Assembly (NCBI RefSeq): GCF_009910325.1 | Contig: NZ_SUMG01000002.1 | Span: forward strand, 248,001-312,000 | Length of the DNA stretch: 64,000 bases | DNA from: Isachenkonia alkalipeptolytica | Lineage (GTDB): Bacteria > Bacillota > Clostridia > Peptostreptococcales > T1SED10-28 | Reading direction: 5' to 3' | Shown: in pieces, positions 24,158-33,433 of the stretch | Position numbering within the stretch: position 1 is the first letter of the stretch | Layout: each line of letters starts with the position of its first letter | Notes under the pieces: model-generated | The model's input: the letters and a program-made list of their open reading frames with translations, nothing else | What the model was told of the DNA's origin: nothing | The model's database searches: none | Made by a program: the position numbers and the translations under genes

Positions 24158-26242
24158 CTAGGTCCCCTTCTTCTCAATAAATTCACTTTCTGTCAGAATT
24201 TCGATCTCCGCCCCTTCAGCCTGCAATCTCTCCGCTTTTTGAAGTTTTGAGCCGGGATCCTCCCCTACAATCAGGATATCCGTCTTCTTGCTCACGCTTC
24301 CCGTAACCTTAGCCCCCGCCTCTTCCAAGTAGGTCTGAATCTCTTTTCTGCTGGAGAAGTGCTGGAAACTGCCGGTGATCACCATGGTTTTCCCGTAGAA
24401 GGGATGTTCTTCGGCGAGGCTTTTGTCCCCTTCAGTGTTTTCTACCCCGGACAGGTTCCCATTTCCCGGTGGGGTTTCCGGTTTAGGATTTACTCCCGCG
24501 GCCAATAGGGCATCAATGCTTTCTTTGATCCGCTCTTCCTGGAAAAAATCCACCACGGACCGGGCCACAATTTCTCCGATGTCCCCGAGACTGATCAACT
24601 CCTCAACCTCCGCCTTCCGCAGGTTTTCCAGGGTCTTATAATGTCTGGCCAAATCCTTAGCGGTCTTCCTTCCTACATTGGGGATTCCCAAGGCGTACAC
24701 AAACTGGGAGAGTGCACAGTCTTTACTGTCCTCAATGGCGGCGAGGATGTTTTTCGTTTTCTTATCCCCGAAGCGTTCCAACTGAATTAAATCTTCATAT
24801 TCCAACCGGTATAGATCCGCAATCCCCCGAAGCCCCACTTCATCATGAAGTTGCTCCGTAATTTTCTCACTCAGGCCTTCGATATCCATGGCGTCCCGAC
24901 TGGAAAAATGGGAAATCCTTGAGACCAGCTGGGGTTTACAGGACAGGGAATTAGGACAGAAGATATGAGCCCCTTTTTCCACCACTTCCGTGCCACAGGC
25001 GGGACAGTTGACCGGCTTTTCAATCTCCTCGGCCTCACCGCAGCTCTCCTTTACCACCCCCATAATCTCCGGGATGACATCATTGGATCTTCGAAGCCAC
25101 ACCTGACAGCCCACTTTTACGTCTTTTCGCTGGATGTCTCCGTAGTTGTTCAGGGTCGCCCGTCCCACGGTGACCCCTCCGATTTCCACGGGCTCTAAAA
25201 TCGCCGTGGGGGTGAGCTTTCCTGTACGGCCCACCTGCCAGATCACATCCCGAAGCAGGGTGGTCATCTCCTGGGCTTCAAATTTATAGGCCATGGCCCA
25301 TCGGGGAAATTTCTGGGTATAGCCCAGTTTTTCCCGGGTTTTTAAGTTATTCACCTTAATGACAATTCCGTCGGTTAAATAGTCCAGGTCCTTGATGGTT
25401 TTTTCCAGGGCTTCAATTTTTTCGATAACCGCTTCCATGTTTTTGCATAGATAAATATGGGGGTCCACAGGGAGGCGCTGATCCTTTAAAAACTGAATCA
25501 TTTCCATATGGCTCTTAAACCCCCGGTCCTCATAATAGTTGATATGATAAAAAAAGGCATCCAAATTCCTTGTTGCCGTAACCTTGGGGTCGAGATTACG
25601 AAGGGCTCCCGCCGCACCGTTTCGGGCATTTTTTAAGGGGGTCTTCGCATTTTTGTTGTATTCCTCCAACACCGAAAGAGCCATCAGCCCTTCCCCCTGC
25701 ACTTCTAAGGTTCCCTGATGGGGAATGGACAGGGGAATGGACTTAATGGTCTTTACCTGTTCTAAAATCCCTTCCCCCACTTCTCCGTTTCCCCGACTGG
25801 CCCCTTGGACCAGTTCTCCCTTTTCATAGGTAAGACTCAGGGTTAACCCGTCAAATTTATATTCCACCACGTATTCCAAGGGTTCGGTAGCGGACTCGGT
25901 ATCGTTGGCTAAAATCCGCTTCATCCGGGTTTCCCAGTCCCGTAAATCTTCAACGCTTTTGGACTTATCGAGACTGAGCAGCGGGCGAATATGCCGATGG
26001 GGTTCGAACTTCTCCAAGGGCTCACCGCCCACTCTTCGGGTGGGAGAATTTTGCAGTTGCATACCGGTCTCTTCTTCCAAAGCCTCCAGCTCTTCATAGA
26101 GCGCGTCGTACTCTTTGTCGCTGACTAAAGGATTGTCCAGGGTATAATAGTGATAGGCGTAGTCATTCAGTTTTTCCACCAGCTTTTGCATCTGCTCTGT
26201 CTTTTTCCCGCCATGTATGAGATTTTCCTTCTGATTTGCCAT
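24158..26242 (-). CDS. ligA: NAD-dependent DNA ligase
   Basis: A 694-residue replicative ligase joining nicks with NAD+. Domain order: Ia (HYYTLDNPLVSDKEYDAL), adenylation domain with the nucleotidyl lysine in EYKFDGL near residue 127, OB fold, a four-cysteine zinc finger (CPACGTEV ... FCPNSLSCKP) near residues 415-440, helix-hairpin-helix repeats, and a C-terminal BRCT domain (about 615-690). Full length. The GGGAGGATTGTA site supports the ATG at 26242. Located between pcrA and the gat genes. Confidence 0.97.
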   Translation of the reverse strand: MANQKENLIHGGKKTEQMQKLVEKLNDYAYHYYTLDNPLVSDKEYDALYEELEALEEETGMQLQNSPTRRVGGEPLEKFEPHRHIRPLLSLDKSKSVEDLRDWETRMKRILANDTESATEPLEYVVEYKFDGLTLSLTYEKGELVQGASRGNGEVGEGILEQVKTIKSIPLSIPHQGTLEVQGEGLMALSVLEEYNKNAKTPLKNARNGAAGALRNLDPKVTATRNLDAFFYHINYYEDRGFKSHMEMIQFLKDQRLPVDPHIYLCKNMEAVIEKIEALEKTIKDLDYLTDGIVIKVNNLKTREKLGYTQKFPRWAMAYKFEAQEMTTLLRDVIWQVGRTGKLTPTAILEPVEIGGVTVGRATLNNYGDIQRKDVKVGCQVWLRRSNDVIPEIMGVVKESCGEAEEIEKPVNCPACGTEVVEKGAHIFCPNSLSCKPQLVSRISHFSSRDAMDIEGLSEKITEQLHDEVGLRGIADLYRLEYEDLIQLERFGDKKTKNILAAIEDSKDCALSQFVYALGIPNVGRKTAKDLARHYKTLENLRKAEVEELISLGDIGEIVARSVVDFFQEERIKESIDALLAAGVNPKPETPPGNGNLSGVENTEGDKSLAEEHPFYGKTMVITGSFQHFSSRKEIQTYLEEAGAKVTGSVSKKTDILIVGEDPGSKLQKAERLQAEGAEIEILTESEFIEKKGT

Positions 26243-26255
26243 TACAATCCTCCCT

Positions 26256-28403
26256 TTATTCCAGGATTTGCAGGTTGATATAGGCCGGGTCGATTTTTTT
26301 CAGTCCCGCCTTATCAAAGATGATGGTCAGCATGGACCCCTGTTTTCCCACTACTTTACCCTGACCGAACTTCGGATGATACACCTGACTTCCCGGCTGA
26401 ACCTGGTCCATGGGGAACTCCCCGGTAAAGTCCGAAGTCTTTTTCATTCGCTGTTTTTGCACCGCCGTCCGTCGGTCATAGGGATCTTCCATATTGATTA
26501 AGTTTTCGGGAATCTCCTTTAGGAAGCGGGACATATCGTTCACATGGGTGTTGCCGTAGATGTTTCGCATGGTGGCATGGATAAAGTGCACCTCTTCCAT
26601 GGCCCGGGTAATCCCCACGTAACACAGCCGCCGTTCCTCTTCTTCATTGCCTTCATGGATGGAGATCGGCGAGGGGAAAATTCCCTCTTCCATCCCCGGT
26701 AAAAATACCACGGGAAATTCCAGACCCTTGGCACTGTGCAGGGTCATCAGCATCACCCCTTCCTCGGATTCGTCGCTGCGATCCATGGAGGTTTCCAGGG
26801 AAACCTGCCCCAGGAAGGCTTCCAAAGTGCCTTCCTCCGAGGTTTTATCAAATTCCATGGTAATGGATTTAAACTCCTCTAAGTTCTCCAGCCGGGCCTT
26901 GGCTTCAATGGTGCCTTCCGCCACGAGACTCTCCTGATATCCCGTGTCCTGATAAATGGTCTCCGTAAGCTCGGTGATGCTCAAGGTGTGCATGGTCTCC
27001 TGAAGGCGGAGCATCACGCCTAAAAATTCCCTGATCTTGTTTTTCACCCGGGTGGTAAGTCCGGGAATGTGTTGATAGTCCTTTAAGGATAGGAAAAAGT
27101 CCTGATTTTCCATCTCCGCATACTCGTCGATTTTCTCAATGGTTTTCTTTCCGATCCCCCGTTTCGGCTCATTGATGATCCGCTTAATGGCCACATCATC
27201 CACGGGGTTTTCAATGGCTTTTAAATAGGAAATAATGTCCTTGATCTCCTTACGATCATAGAACCGGGTGCCGCCGATTAATTGATAGGGAATGCCCCGT
27301 TGCACCAGGATCTCCTCCACAATCCGGGACTGCACATTGGTGCGGTAAAGGATAGCAAAATCCTTGTAGGCCCGCTCCCCCTGGTCCCGCTGTTTTTCAA
27401 TGGTATCCGCAATGTATCTTGCTTCATCCCGTTCCTGATCCGCCTTATAATAATTCAGTACTTTCCCTTTATCGTTATCCGTCCAGAGTTTTTTCGGCTT
27501 TCGCTGGCTGTTATGGGCCACCACTTCATTGGCCGCCTCCAGGATAATATTAGTGGACCGGTAGTTCCGCTCCAGTTTAATGGTTTTCGCCTTGTTAAAG
27601 TCCTGTTCAAAACCGAGAATGTTTTGAATGTCCGCCCCTCGCCAACCGTAAATGGACTGGTCGTCATCCCCCACCACACAGATGTTTTTATGGGTATCCG
27701 CCAGCATACTGACTAAGGTGTACTGAGCCATATTGGTATCCTGAAATTCATCTACTAAAATGTATTTAAACTGATTTTGATAGTACCGTAAAACCTTAGG
27801 ATTTTCCTTAAAGAGGGTAACGGTTTTCATAATCAAATCGTCAAAATCCAGGGCGTTGTTCTTTCGAAGGGTTCGTTGATACATTCGGTACAGCTTTTCA
27901 ATCTGCTGGTTGCGGTAGTCATCTCCCTCGATTTTTAAGTACTCATCGGGAGTAATCAACTTATCCTTGGCCCGGCCGATAGCACCCAGCATGCCCTTGG
28001 GATGGTATTCCTTTTCCGGCAGCTTTAAGGCTTTAATACACTCCTTCATCACCACCAGTTGGTCCGATGGATCGTAGATCCCGAAGTTTTTGGTATAGCC
28101 CAGGGCTTCAATTTCCCGTCTCAGTATTCGAACGCAGGCGGAGTGAAAGGTGCTGATCCAAAGATTATAATAGGGCTTATCCAACAGCTCCTCCACCCGT
28201 TCCTTCATTTCCTTCGCCGCCTTGTTGGTAAAGGTGATGGCCAGGATATTGTAAGGGTCCGTGCCCAGTTCCTCCACCAGATAAGCAATTCGGTGGGTCA
28301 GTACCCGGGTTTTTCCCGAGCCCGCACCGGCCAGCACCAGCAATGGTCCTTCGGTTTCACACACCGCTTGGCGCTGCATGTCATTCAAATGATTTATATT
28401 CAT
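26256..28403 (-). CDS. pcrA: ATP-dependent DNA helicase PcrA
   Basis: A 715-residue superfamily-1A 3'-5' helicase for repair and rolling-circle replication. Walker A AGAGSGKTR near residue 28, DEFQDTN (Walker B) near 225, GDDDQSIYGWRGAD, ERNYRST, and the C-terminal TLHSAKGLEFPVVFLPGMEEG are all intact. The start is taken at ATG 28403 (GAGGAG site upstream); longer in-frame extensions run through the promoter. Gene order pcrA-ligA-membrane protein-gatCAB matches the conserved Firmicute cluster. Confidence 0.97.
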   Translation of the reverse strand: MNINHLNDMQRQAVCETEGPLLVLAGAGSGKTRVLTHRIAYLVEELGTDPYNILAITFTNKAAKEMKERVEELLDKPYYNLWISTFHSACVRILRREIEALGYTKNFGIYDPSDQLVVMKECIKALKLPEKEYHPKGMLGAIGRAKDKLITPDEYLKIEGDDYRNQQIEKLYRMYQRTLRKNNALDFDDLIMKTVTLFKENPKVLRYYQNQFKYILVDEFQDTNMAQYTLVSMLADTHKNICVVGDDDQSIYGWRGADIQNILGFEQDFNKAKTIKLERNYRSTNIILEAANEVVAHNSQRKPKKLWTDNDKGKVLNYYKADQERDEARYIADTIEKQRDQGERAYKDFAILYRTNVQSRIVEEILVQRGIPYQLIGGTRFYDRKEIKDIISYLKAIENPVDDVAIKRIINEPKRGIGKKTIEKIDEYAEMENQDFFLSLKDYQHIPGLTTRVKNKIREFLGVMLRLQETMHTLSITELTETIYQDTGYQESLVAEGTIEAKARLENLEEFKSITMEFDKTSEEGTLEAFLGQVSLETSMDRSDESEEGVMLMTLHSAKGLEFPVVFLPGMEEGIFPSPISIHEGNEEEERRLCYVGITRAMEEVHFIHATMRNIYGNTHVNDMSRFLKEIPENLINMEDPYDRRTAVQKQRMKKTSDFTGEFPMDQVQPGSQVYHPKFGQGKVVGKQGSMLTIIFDKAGLKKIDPAYINLQILE

Positions 28404-28452
28404 GGTTGTACGCTCCTCGTATAATAAGTTTATATAAGTAAAATCTCCTCTT

Positions 28453-28481
28453 ATCTTATTATATTTTACTACTTTCTTCAA
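28453..28481 (-). promoter_or_regulatory. Promoter of the pcrA-ligA-gatCAB operon
   Basis: TTGAAG (28476-28481 on the complement), 17-nt spacer, TAAGAT (28453-28458). About 45 nt leader before pcrA. Confidence 0.65.
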
Positions 28482-28540
28482 TAGAAAAGAGGTCCCCCTG
28501 ATAATAAGGGCCCGTCTGTTTAACGTATTTTTCTTTGTCA

Positions 28541-28572
28541 AAAGAAAACACCAGTGCAAATGACACTAGTGT
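28541..28572 (-). terminator. Terminator of the pcp gene
   Basis: Stem ACACTAGTG / CACTGGTGT with a 7-nt loop, followed on the minus strand by TTTTCTTTT. The stem overlaps the pcp stop codon. Confidence 0.75.
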
Positions 28573-29207
28573 AGACTCCCTTCTTCCGATCGAATGTCCT
28601 CTTGATAACGTACCGCTGCTCTTAAAGCGGCTTCTAAGGCTTTGGTGATATCTCCCGGAGCCATGGAGGGTTGTCCCGGTTTATTCGTCACCTGGGCGGG
28701 AATAAAGGGTACATGGATGAATCCGCCCCGGGCCTGAAGTTTTTCAGTCTCGATATGATGCAGCAGTCCGTACAGGATATGGTTGCATACAAAGGTTCCT
28801 GCGGTATTGGAAACTTCAGCGGGAACCCCTTCCCTTCGTATACTCGCCGCCATGGCTTTGATCGGCAGGTTGGAAAAATATGCCTCCGGTCCTCCGGGCA
28901 CAATTTTCTCGTCCACCGGCTGATTTCCCTGATTGTCGGGAATCCGGGCGTCGTCGATGTTAATCCCCAGCCGTTCCACACTGATCTGGGCCCTTCCCCC
29001 CGCTTGCCCCGCCACGAGAATAATATCCGGCTGAAGCTCTTCGATCTTTTCCCTCAATACCTTGATGGATCGATGAAAAACCGTGGGAATTTCCACTTTC
29101 GCCACCGGACAGTTCTCAATGGTGTTTTGCACCTGTTTTACCGCTTCCAGTGCAGGATTCACCGCGGCTCCCCCAAAGGGATCAAAAGCTGCCAATAGTA
29201 TTTTCAT
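28566..29207 (-). CDS. pcp: Pyrrolidone-carboxylate peptidase (pyroglutamyl-peptidase I)
   Basis: A 213-residue cysteine peptidase removing N-terminal pyroglutamate from peptides. LLAAFDPFGG near residue 4, the nucleophile in NTAGTFVCNHILYG near 140, and the catalytic histidine in FIHVPFIPAQ near 163 are present. The start is ATG 29207, 9 nt after GGGAGG (an upstream ATG at 29216 touches that site). It overlaps the end of the kinase gene by 26 nt. It fits a peptide-using organism. Confidence 0.93.
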   Translation of the reverse strand: MKILLAAFDPFGGAAVNPALEAVKQVQNTIENCPVAKVEIPTVFHRSIKVLREKIEELQPDIILVAGQAGGRAQISVERLGINIDDARIPDNQGNQPVDEKIVPGGPEAYFSNLPIKAMAASIRREGVPAEVSNTAGTFVCNHILYGLLHHIETEKLQARGGFIHVPFIPAQVTNKPGQPSMAPGDITKALEAALRAAVRYQEDIRSEEGSLH

Positions 29208-30360
29208 TTTCCTCATCCTCCCTGTTTTCCCTAAGATCCTCCGGGGAGAATACCGGTTTTTTCGGAAGTTTTACCTGAATTTTCGTCCCTTCATCCGGTT
29301 GGCTGTCCACTTCAATTTCCCCTTTGTGAAATTTCACAAACTCTCGGCAAAGAATCAGACCCAAGCCGGTCCCCTGCTGGAAATTCGTGCCCTTCGTAGT
29401 GTTTACCTGATCCAAACGGAATAAGTGGGGGATTCTTTCCTTTCGAATGCCCACTCCCGTGTCCTTAATATCCACTAAAACCACTTCCTGTTCCAACCTT
29501 CCCCGGATACGGATTTCTCCCCGGTTCGGTGTGAATTTCACCGCATTGGACAGAAGATTACGAAAGATGGTTTGAATCATAGAGGGATCTCCCAAGACCT
29601 TCAATCCCGGTTCCACTTCCGTCTCCACCCGCAGTTTCTTTCGACGGATTTCCTGATGATACAGCTTTAAATTCTCCTCAATCACCGACTTTAAAAACAG
29701 TTCTTCGGGACAAACCTTCATATCTCCCCGTTGATGCATGGACCACTGAAGAAGGTTGTTCAAAAGTTTGTTTAACTGCCGGGAATGCTCGGACATGGTC
29801 TGTAAGAAATCCTTACGCTCCTCTTCACTAAAATCTTCATAATTCTCCTCCATCAAAGCGGTCAGGCTTACAAAGGTATTTAAGGGACTTTTTAAATCAT
29901 GGGCGATGATCGAGAAGAATTTATCCTTAATCCGGTTGCTCTCTAACAGGGCCCGGTTTTTCTCCTCCAGGGCTTCCTTCGAGCGCTTCAGTTCCATATG
30001 GGTTTTTACCCGGGCCTTTAACTCACTGCCGTTAAAAGGCTTTGTGATATAGTCCACCCCTCCCAGGTCAAACCCCTTCTTAATACTTTGATGATCCGTC
30101 TTAGCCGTTAAGAAAATCACCGGCACCTCTTTGGTTTTCTCTTCATTTTTAAGGACTTCACAAACCTTGAATCCGTCAACCTCAGGCATCATAATATCCA
30201 ACAACACCAGGTCAAAGGAATTTTGCAGGGCTTGATGAACCGCCTCTTTACCATGAAGGGCAAAGGCCAGTTCATAATCCTCTTTTAAAAAGTTGGCGAT
30301 CAGTTGAATGTTTTGTGCCACATCATCAACAATCAGTATTTTCCCCTTTTTTTCTTCCAT
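29182..30360 (-). CDS. Response regulator-histidine kinase fusion (REC-HisKA-HATPase)
   Basis: A 392-residue cytoplasmic signalling protein with no TM segment. The REC domain (1-125) has the acidic pair in LIVDDV, the phospho-acceptor in LLDIMMPEVDG near residue 56 and the K in YITKPF; a coiled linker follows; then HisKA with FSIIAHDLKSPLN near residue 150, N box NLLSNAVKFTP, and G boxes DTGVGI and GTGLGL. It overlaps the upstream sensor kinase by 35 nt, so the two are co-expressed and probably form a phosphorelay in which the first kinase or a stand-alone donor phosphorylates this REC. No DNA-binding output domain is present. Confidence 0.9.
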   Translation of the reverse strand: MEEKKGKILIVDDVAQNIQLIANFLKEDYELAFALHGKEAVHQALQNSFDLVLLDIMMPEVDGFKVCEVLKNEEKTKEVPVIFLTAKTDHQSIKKGFDLGGVDYITKPFNGSELKARVKTHMELKRSKEALEEKNRALLESNRIKDKFFSIIAHDLKSPLNTFVSLTALMEENYEDFSEEERKDFLQTMSEHSRQLNKLLNNLLQWSMHQRGDMKVCPEELFLKSVIEENLKLYHQEIRRKKLRVETEVEPGLKVLGDPSMIQTIFRNLLSNAVKFTPNRGEIRIRGRLEQEVVLVDIKDTGVGIRKERIPHLFRLDQVNTTKGTNFQQGTGLGLILCREFVKFHKGEIEVDSQPDEGTKIQVKLPKKPVFSPEDLRENREDEENENTIGSF

Positions 30361-32401
30361 TGTTATGCTCCTTTATCCGCTGTATAAGATTTGGGTAATG
30401 GTACAGCAGATCCTTTATCCCCTCAATATCAAATCGATCCGTACTTTCCTTCAGTTTCCCGGCGTATTCCCTTAAGGCCGGTACCCCCTGTTCTTGCCCC
30501 AGTTTGAAAAGGGTTTCCCCAAAGCTCCGAATGTCCTGAAAGAACGCGCTGTTTCGAACCCTTCGATAATCCCATTTCCCCTGATTATCAAAATAGTCCA
30601 GTACGGTTTCCACGTTGCCGTAAATACTATAATTATTAGATTCTACATTGCCCCCGGAATCTCCTTCTTCCTTTTCATTTTTTACGGACTGATTTTCTCC
30701 GCCGATTTGCACGGGGTAGAATGTCAGCTCAAACCGTGTGCCTCTTTTGGGTACGGAAAACAGGTGAATCTCCCCTTCCAGGATTTCTACAAGATTTTTT
30801 GTGATGGAAAGGCCCAGGCCGGTTCCCTGAGAAGCGTCCTCCTTGGGGTTCCACTGGACGAAGGGTTTAAATACCTCTTTTTGACCCCGCTTGGATATCC
30901 CCTTTCCCGTATCCACCACTTCGATTCTTAAGGTTCCATGACGCTGATCCTTCTTTTCAAAGGCGGTCTTGATCTTGACAAAGCCCTTATCCGTAAACTT
31001 GATGCCGTTGCCCACAAGATTTAACAGAATTTGGCGGATTCTGGTTTCGTCAATCCAAAGGCGACGGGGAAGGTCCTCCTGGATTTCCACCTGGAGGCGA
31101 ATGTTCTTTTGCTTCGCCCGCAGTTCAAAAATATCCTTTATTTCTTCTATCAGCTTTCTTAGAGAAACCTCGGTTTTCTCAATCTTCACCATCCCCGCCT
31201 CAATTTTCGACAGATCCAGGATATCATTCATCAACGTGAGAAGATTTTCTCCCCCCTGTTTTATGGATTGAATATAGTCCCGGTGCTCGGGATCCCGGAT
31301 TTCCTTTTCCAGGATCTCTGCAAAGCCGATGATGGAGTTCATGGGAGTTCGGATTTCATGACTCATATTGGCAATAAACTCACTCTTTTGCCGATTGGCC
31401 TCCTGGGCATTTTTCATGGCCACCCGCAGTTTCTTTTGGGAGTTTTTCATGGCGGTCTCCCGCTTTTTCTTTTCAATATAACTTCCCATCATATCCGCTG
31501 CGGTGTTTAAGATCCCAACATCCTGTTCATTCCACCGCCGCTTTTGGAGGACTTCATCAAATCCTAAAAAGCCATACCATTTTTTTTCGACAAAAATAGG
31601 GATCACCAGCAGGGACTGGATCCCCTGGCTGCTCAACACTTCAATTTCCGATGGGGGAAAATCCTCCACATCCCCGGCGATATAAAACCCCCGGGACAAT
31701 TGATTTTTCCATCGAGTAAAATCCGGTTCTAAATCAAAACGTTTTAGGGCCGGGGTGTCGATCTGGGGTTTAATCCCCGCTGCACAGGCTTCATAGGCAT
31801 ACTTTGTATAGAGTTTTCTTTCCTTTGTGGCTAAATTGTATTCTTCAACGTTCTCGAATATATATACACGACTGGCCCCTGAGGCTCTTTGCAAATGGAC
31901 CAAGGCCCCTTGTAAGGCCTCTTCCATTTCCTCCTTCAACAATTGCTGGGAGACATTGGAAAGCTCCGTTTCATAACGCACCCGCTCTTCTAAGTTCCGG
32001 TGAGTCCTTTTCACCTCGGTAATATCAATGGCGGTTTCTAAACGGACTTTCTCGTAGCCCGGCCAATCAATCATTTTCGCTTCCTTCAAATAATACCGTT
32101 CCTGCTTTTCATCATAGGTTTCAAAGCGGTATACCTCTCCCTCATTGATCATCAACGAGGCATTCTCACAAAAATCGCAGGGAACCTTTCGATCCTGCAT
32201 CACTTCGTAACAGGTTTTCCCGATCATGTCCCCGCCCCAAAGTTCTGTGGCGGTTTTGTTCGCATAAACAATTTGGTAGTTTTTCGGATCAATAATATAA
32301 ATCAGTTCACTGATATTATCAAAGAGGGAAAGAATTCGTTGGTACTCCTGATAGCCCTTCCGTCTTTCCTGTTTTCCATAGTTTTCTGTTTTCTGATCCA
32401 A
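30326..32401 (-). CDS. PAS-GAF sensor histidine kinase
   Basis: About 691 residues, no TM segment: PAS domain (ISELIYIIDPKNYQIVYANK), a short PAC-like segment, a GAF domain around residues 150-315, a coiled coil, HisKA with FIANMSHEIRTPMNSIIGF near 350, HATPase with NLVGNGIKFTD, DTGKGI and GTGLGLSITKN, and a C-terminal roughly 80-residue helical segment (HPt-like in position but without an obvious phospho-histidine). I prefer TTG 32401 as start, 6 nt after GAGGTG; the ATG at 32440 has no ribosome site. A 15-codon open frame beginning at 32453 ends in the same TGAGGTG, a possible leader peptide. Ligand unknown. Confidence 0.87.
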   Translation of the reverse strand: MDQKTENYGKQERRKGYQEYQRILSLFDNISELIYIIDPKNYQIVYANKTATELWGGDMIGKTCYEVMQDRKVPCDFCENASLMINEGEVYRFETYDEKQERYYLKEAKMIDWPGYEKVRLETAIDITEVKRTHRNLEERVRYETELSNVSQQLLKEEMEEALQGALVHLQRASGASRVYIFENVEEYNLATKERKLYTKYAYEACAAGIKPQIDTPALKRFDLEPDFTRWKNQLSRGFYIAGDVEDFPPSEIEVLSSQGIQSLLVIPIFVEKKWYGFLGFDEVLQKRRWNEQDVGILNTAADMMGSYIEKKKRETAMKNSQKKLRVAMKNAQEANRQKSEFIANMSHEIRTPMNSIIGFAEILEKEIRDPEHRDYIQSIKQGGENLLTLMNDILDLSKIEAGMVKIEKTEVSLRKLIEEIKDIFELRAKQKNIRLQVEIQEDLPRRLWIDETRIRQILLNLVGNGIKFTDKGFVKIKTAFEKKDQRHGTLRIEVVDTGKGISKRGQKEVFKPFVQWNPKEDASQGTGLGLSITKNLVEILEGEIHLFSVPKRGTRFELTFYPVQIGGENQSVKNEKEEGDSGGNVESNNYSIYGNVETVLDYFDNQGKWDYRRVRNSAFFQDIRSFGETLFKLGQEQGVPALREYAGKLKESTDRFDIEGIKDLLYHYPNLIQRIKEHNNGRKKGENTDC

Positions 32402-32486
32402 AGCGAACACCTCATTTCCTGGTTTTTTCCGGAGTTTCATCAGTATTTACGCCTACCATCGTCTTTTCCCCCATTATATCAAATTT

Positions 32487-32527
32487 TTGCATAAAAAGAA
32501 AAGAAGCGGTAGCAAAATCCGCTTCTT
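32487..32527 (-). terminator. Terminator downstream of the chemoreceptor-like gene
   Basis: Stem AAGAAGCGG / CCGCTTCTT (32501-32527) followed on the minus strand by TTTCTTTTTATG. It lies 83 nt after the stop codon. Confidence 0.75.
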
Positions 32528-32609
32528 CTATTTCCTTGACTATGTAGCCTGGTGGTTTTACCGATGAAAATCCTTTCGGTTTTATAGGCCCGGGATCAAG
32601 ACTTCCTGC

Positions 32610-33281
32610 TTAGGCTTTCCCGGCGGCTTCTTTCAGATCCTTCACCATGGCCTGGGTACCTTCCACGTCCTCTTTGATTTTCCCCAGGATGCTGTTGATT
32701 TCCTCGGCCAGGGTATCACTGTTGTTGGCAAGACTCTGCACTTCCTTTGCCACCACTGCAAATCCTCGACCGGCTTCCCCCGCCCGGGCGGCTTCAATGG
32801 AGGCATTCAGTCCAAGAATATTGGTTTGATTCGTAACCTTATTCATATAACGCACAATTTCATCGGTTTTTTGAATGTTGCCCACGGTATCGGCGATAAA
32901 GCTTTCCAAGTTATCACTTAAACGATTCACCTCGTGAATATGAGCTTCCAGGTTTTGATTCAGTTCCTCTCCCTGATCCACTAAGTTCATCATCAAGGCT
33001 GCACTTTTACTGCCCATAATATCCGTATTTCCTGTGTTCAGCTCATTTAATTGTTTTTTCACCTTTTCATTTCCCGTAACCTCGATGATCAGATCCATTT
33101 CTTTTTCAAACAGGGCTTCCATGGAAGTGGTGGTAAAGACGCCCTGTTCCTTTGCGGTAACCATCGCTTCCGCGTCCTCCCGAAGATCCACAACCCCCTG
33201 AACCGTTACGGTTTCCATTTTCAACAGGGATTTAAGGATGCCGTTTCCGCCCTGTCCCCCTCCGATAATTCCGATTTTGAT
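32610..33281 (-). CDS. Soluble methyl-accepting chemotaxis-type protein with N-terminal Rossmann-like domain
   Basis: About 223 residues if read from 33281. The C-terminal half is an MCP signalling hairpin whose tip GLNASIEAARAGEAGRGF is intact; no TM or HAMP is present. The N-terminal half reads KIGIIGGGQGGNGILKSL, a dinucleotide-binding glycine loop, then a dehydrogenase-like region to about residue 100 with IIEVTGNEKVKKQL. The first ordinary start codon (TTG 33224) would delete this glycine loop. The ribosome site AGGAGGAG (33288-33295) is followed in frame only by ATT ATT ATC, with ATC at 33281 exactly where the family has ATG. So either a rare start codon is used or the gene carries an ATG-to-ATC change. 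Confidence 0.75.
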   Translation of the reverse strand: MKIGIIGGGQGGNGILKSLLKMETVTVQGVVDLREDAEAMVTAKEQGVFTTTSMEALFEKEMDLIIEVTGNEKVKKQLNELNTGNTDIMGSKSAALMMNLVDQGEELNQNLEAHIHEVNRLSDNLESFIADTVGNIQKTDEIVRYMNKVTNQTNILGLNASIEAARAGEAGRGFAVVAKEVQSLANNSDTLAEEINSILGKIKEDVEGTQAMVKDLKEAAGKA

Positions 33282-33433
33282 AATAATCTCCTCCTAAAAT
33301 CATATATTTGTCCTACAACGTTGCTTTGCTTTTATCCTTCGATATCCCTAATATTATACGGAAGGATATTCAGCCTATATTATATAGGAAAGATTCCTAA
33401 ATTGGAAGTTCCTTTAGTTAAATCCCCGGGGAT

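Noticed and set aside
20102-28403. A horizontally acquired island in the gat-pcrA region.
   Set aside because: The gene order is the conserved Firmicute core cluster, with no integrase, repeats or composition break.
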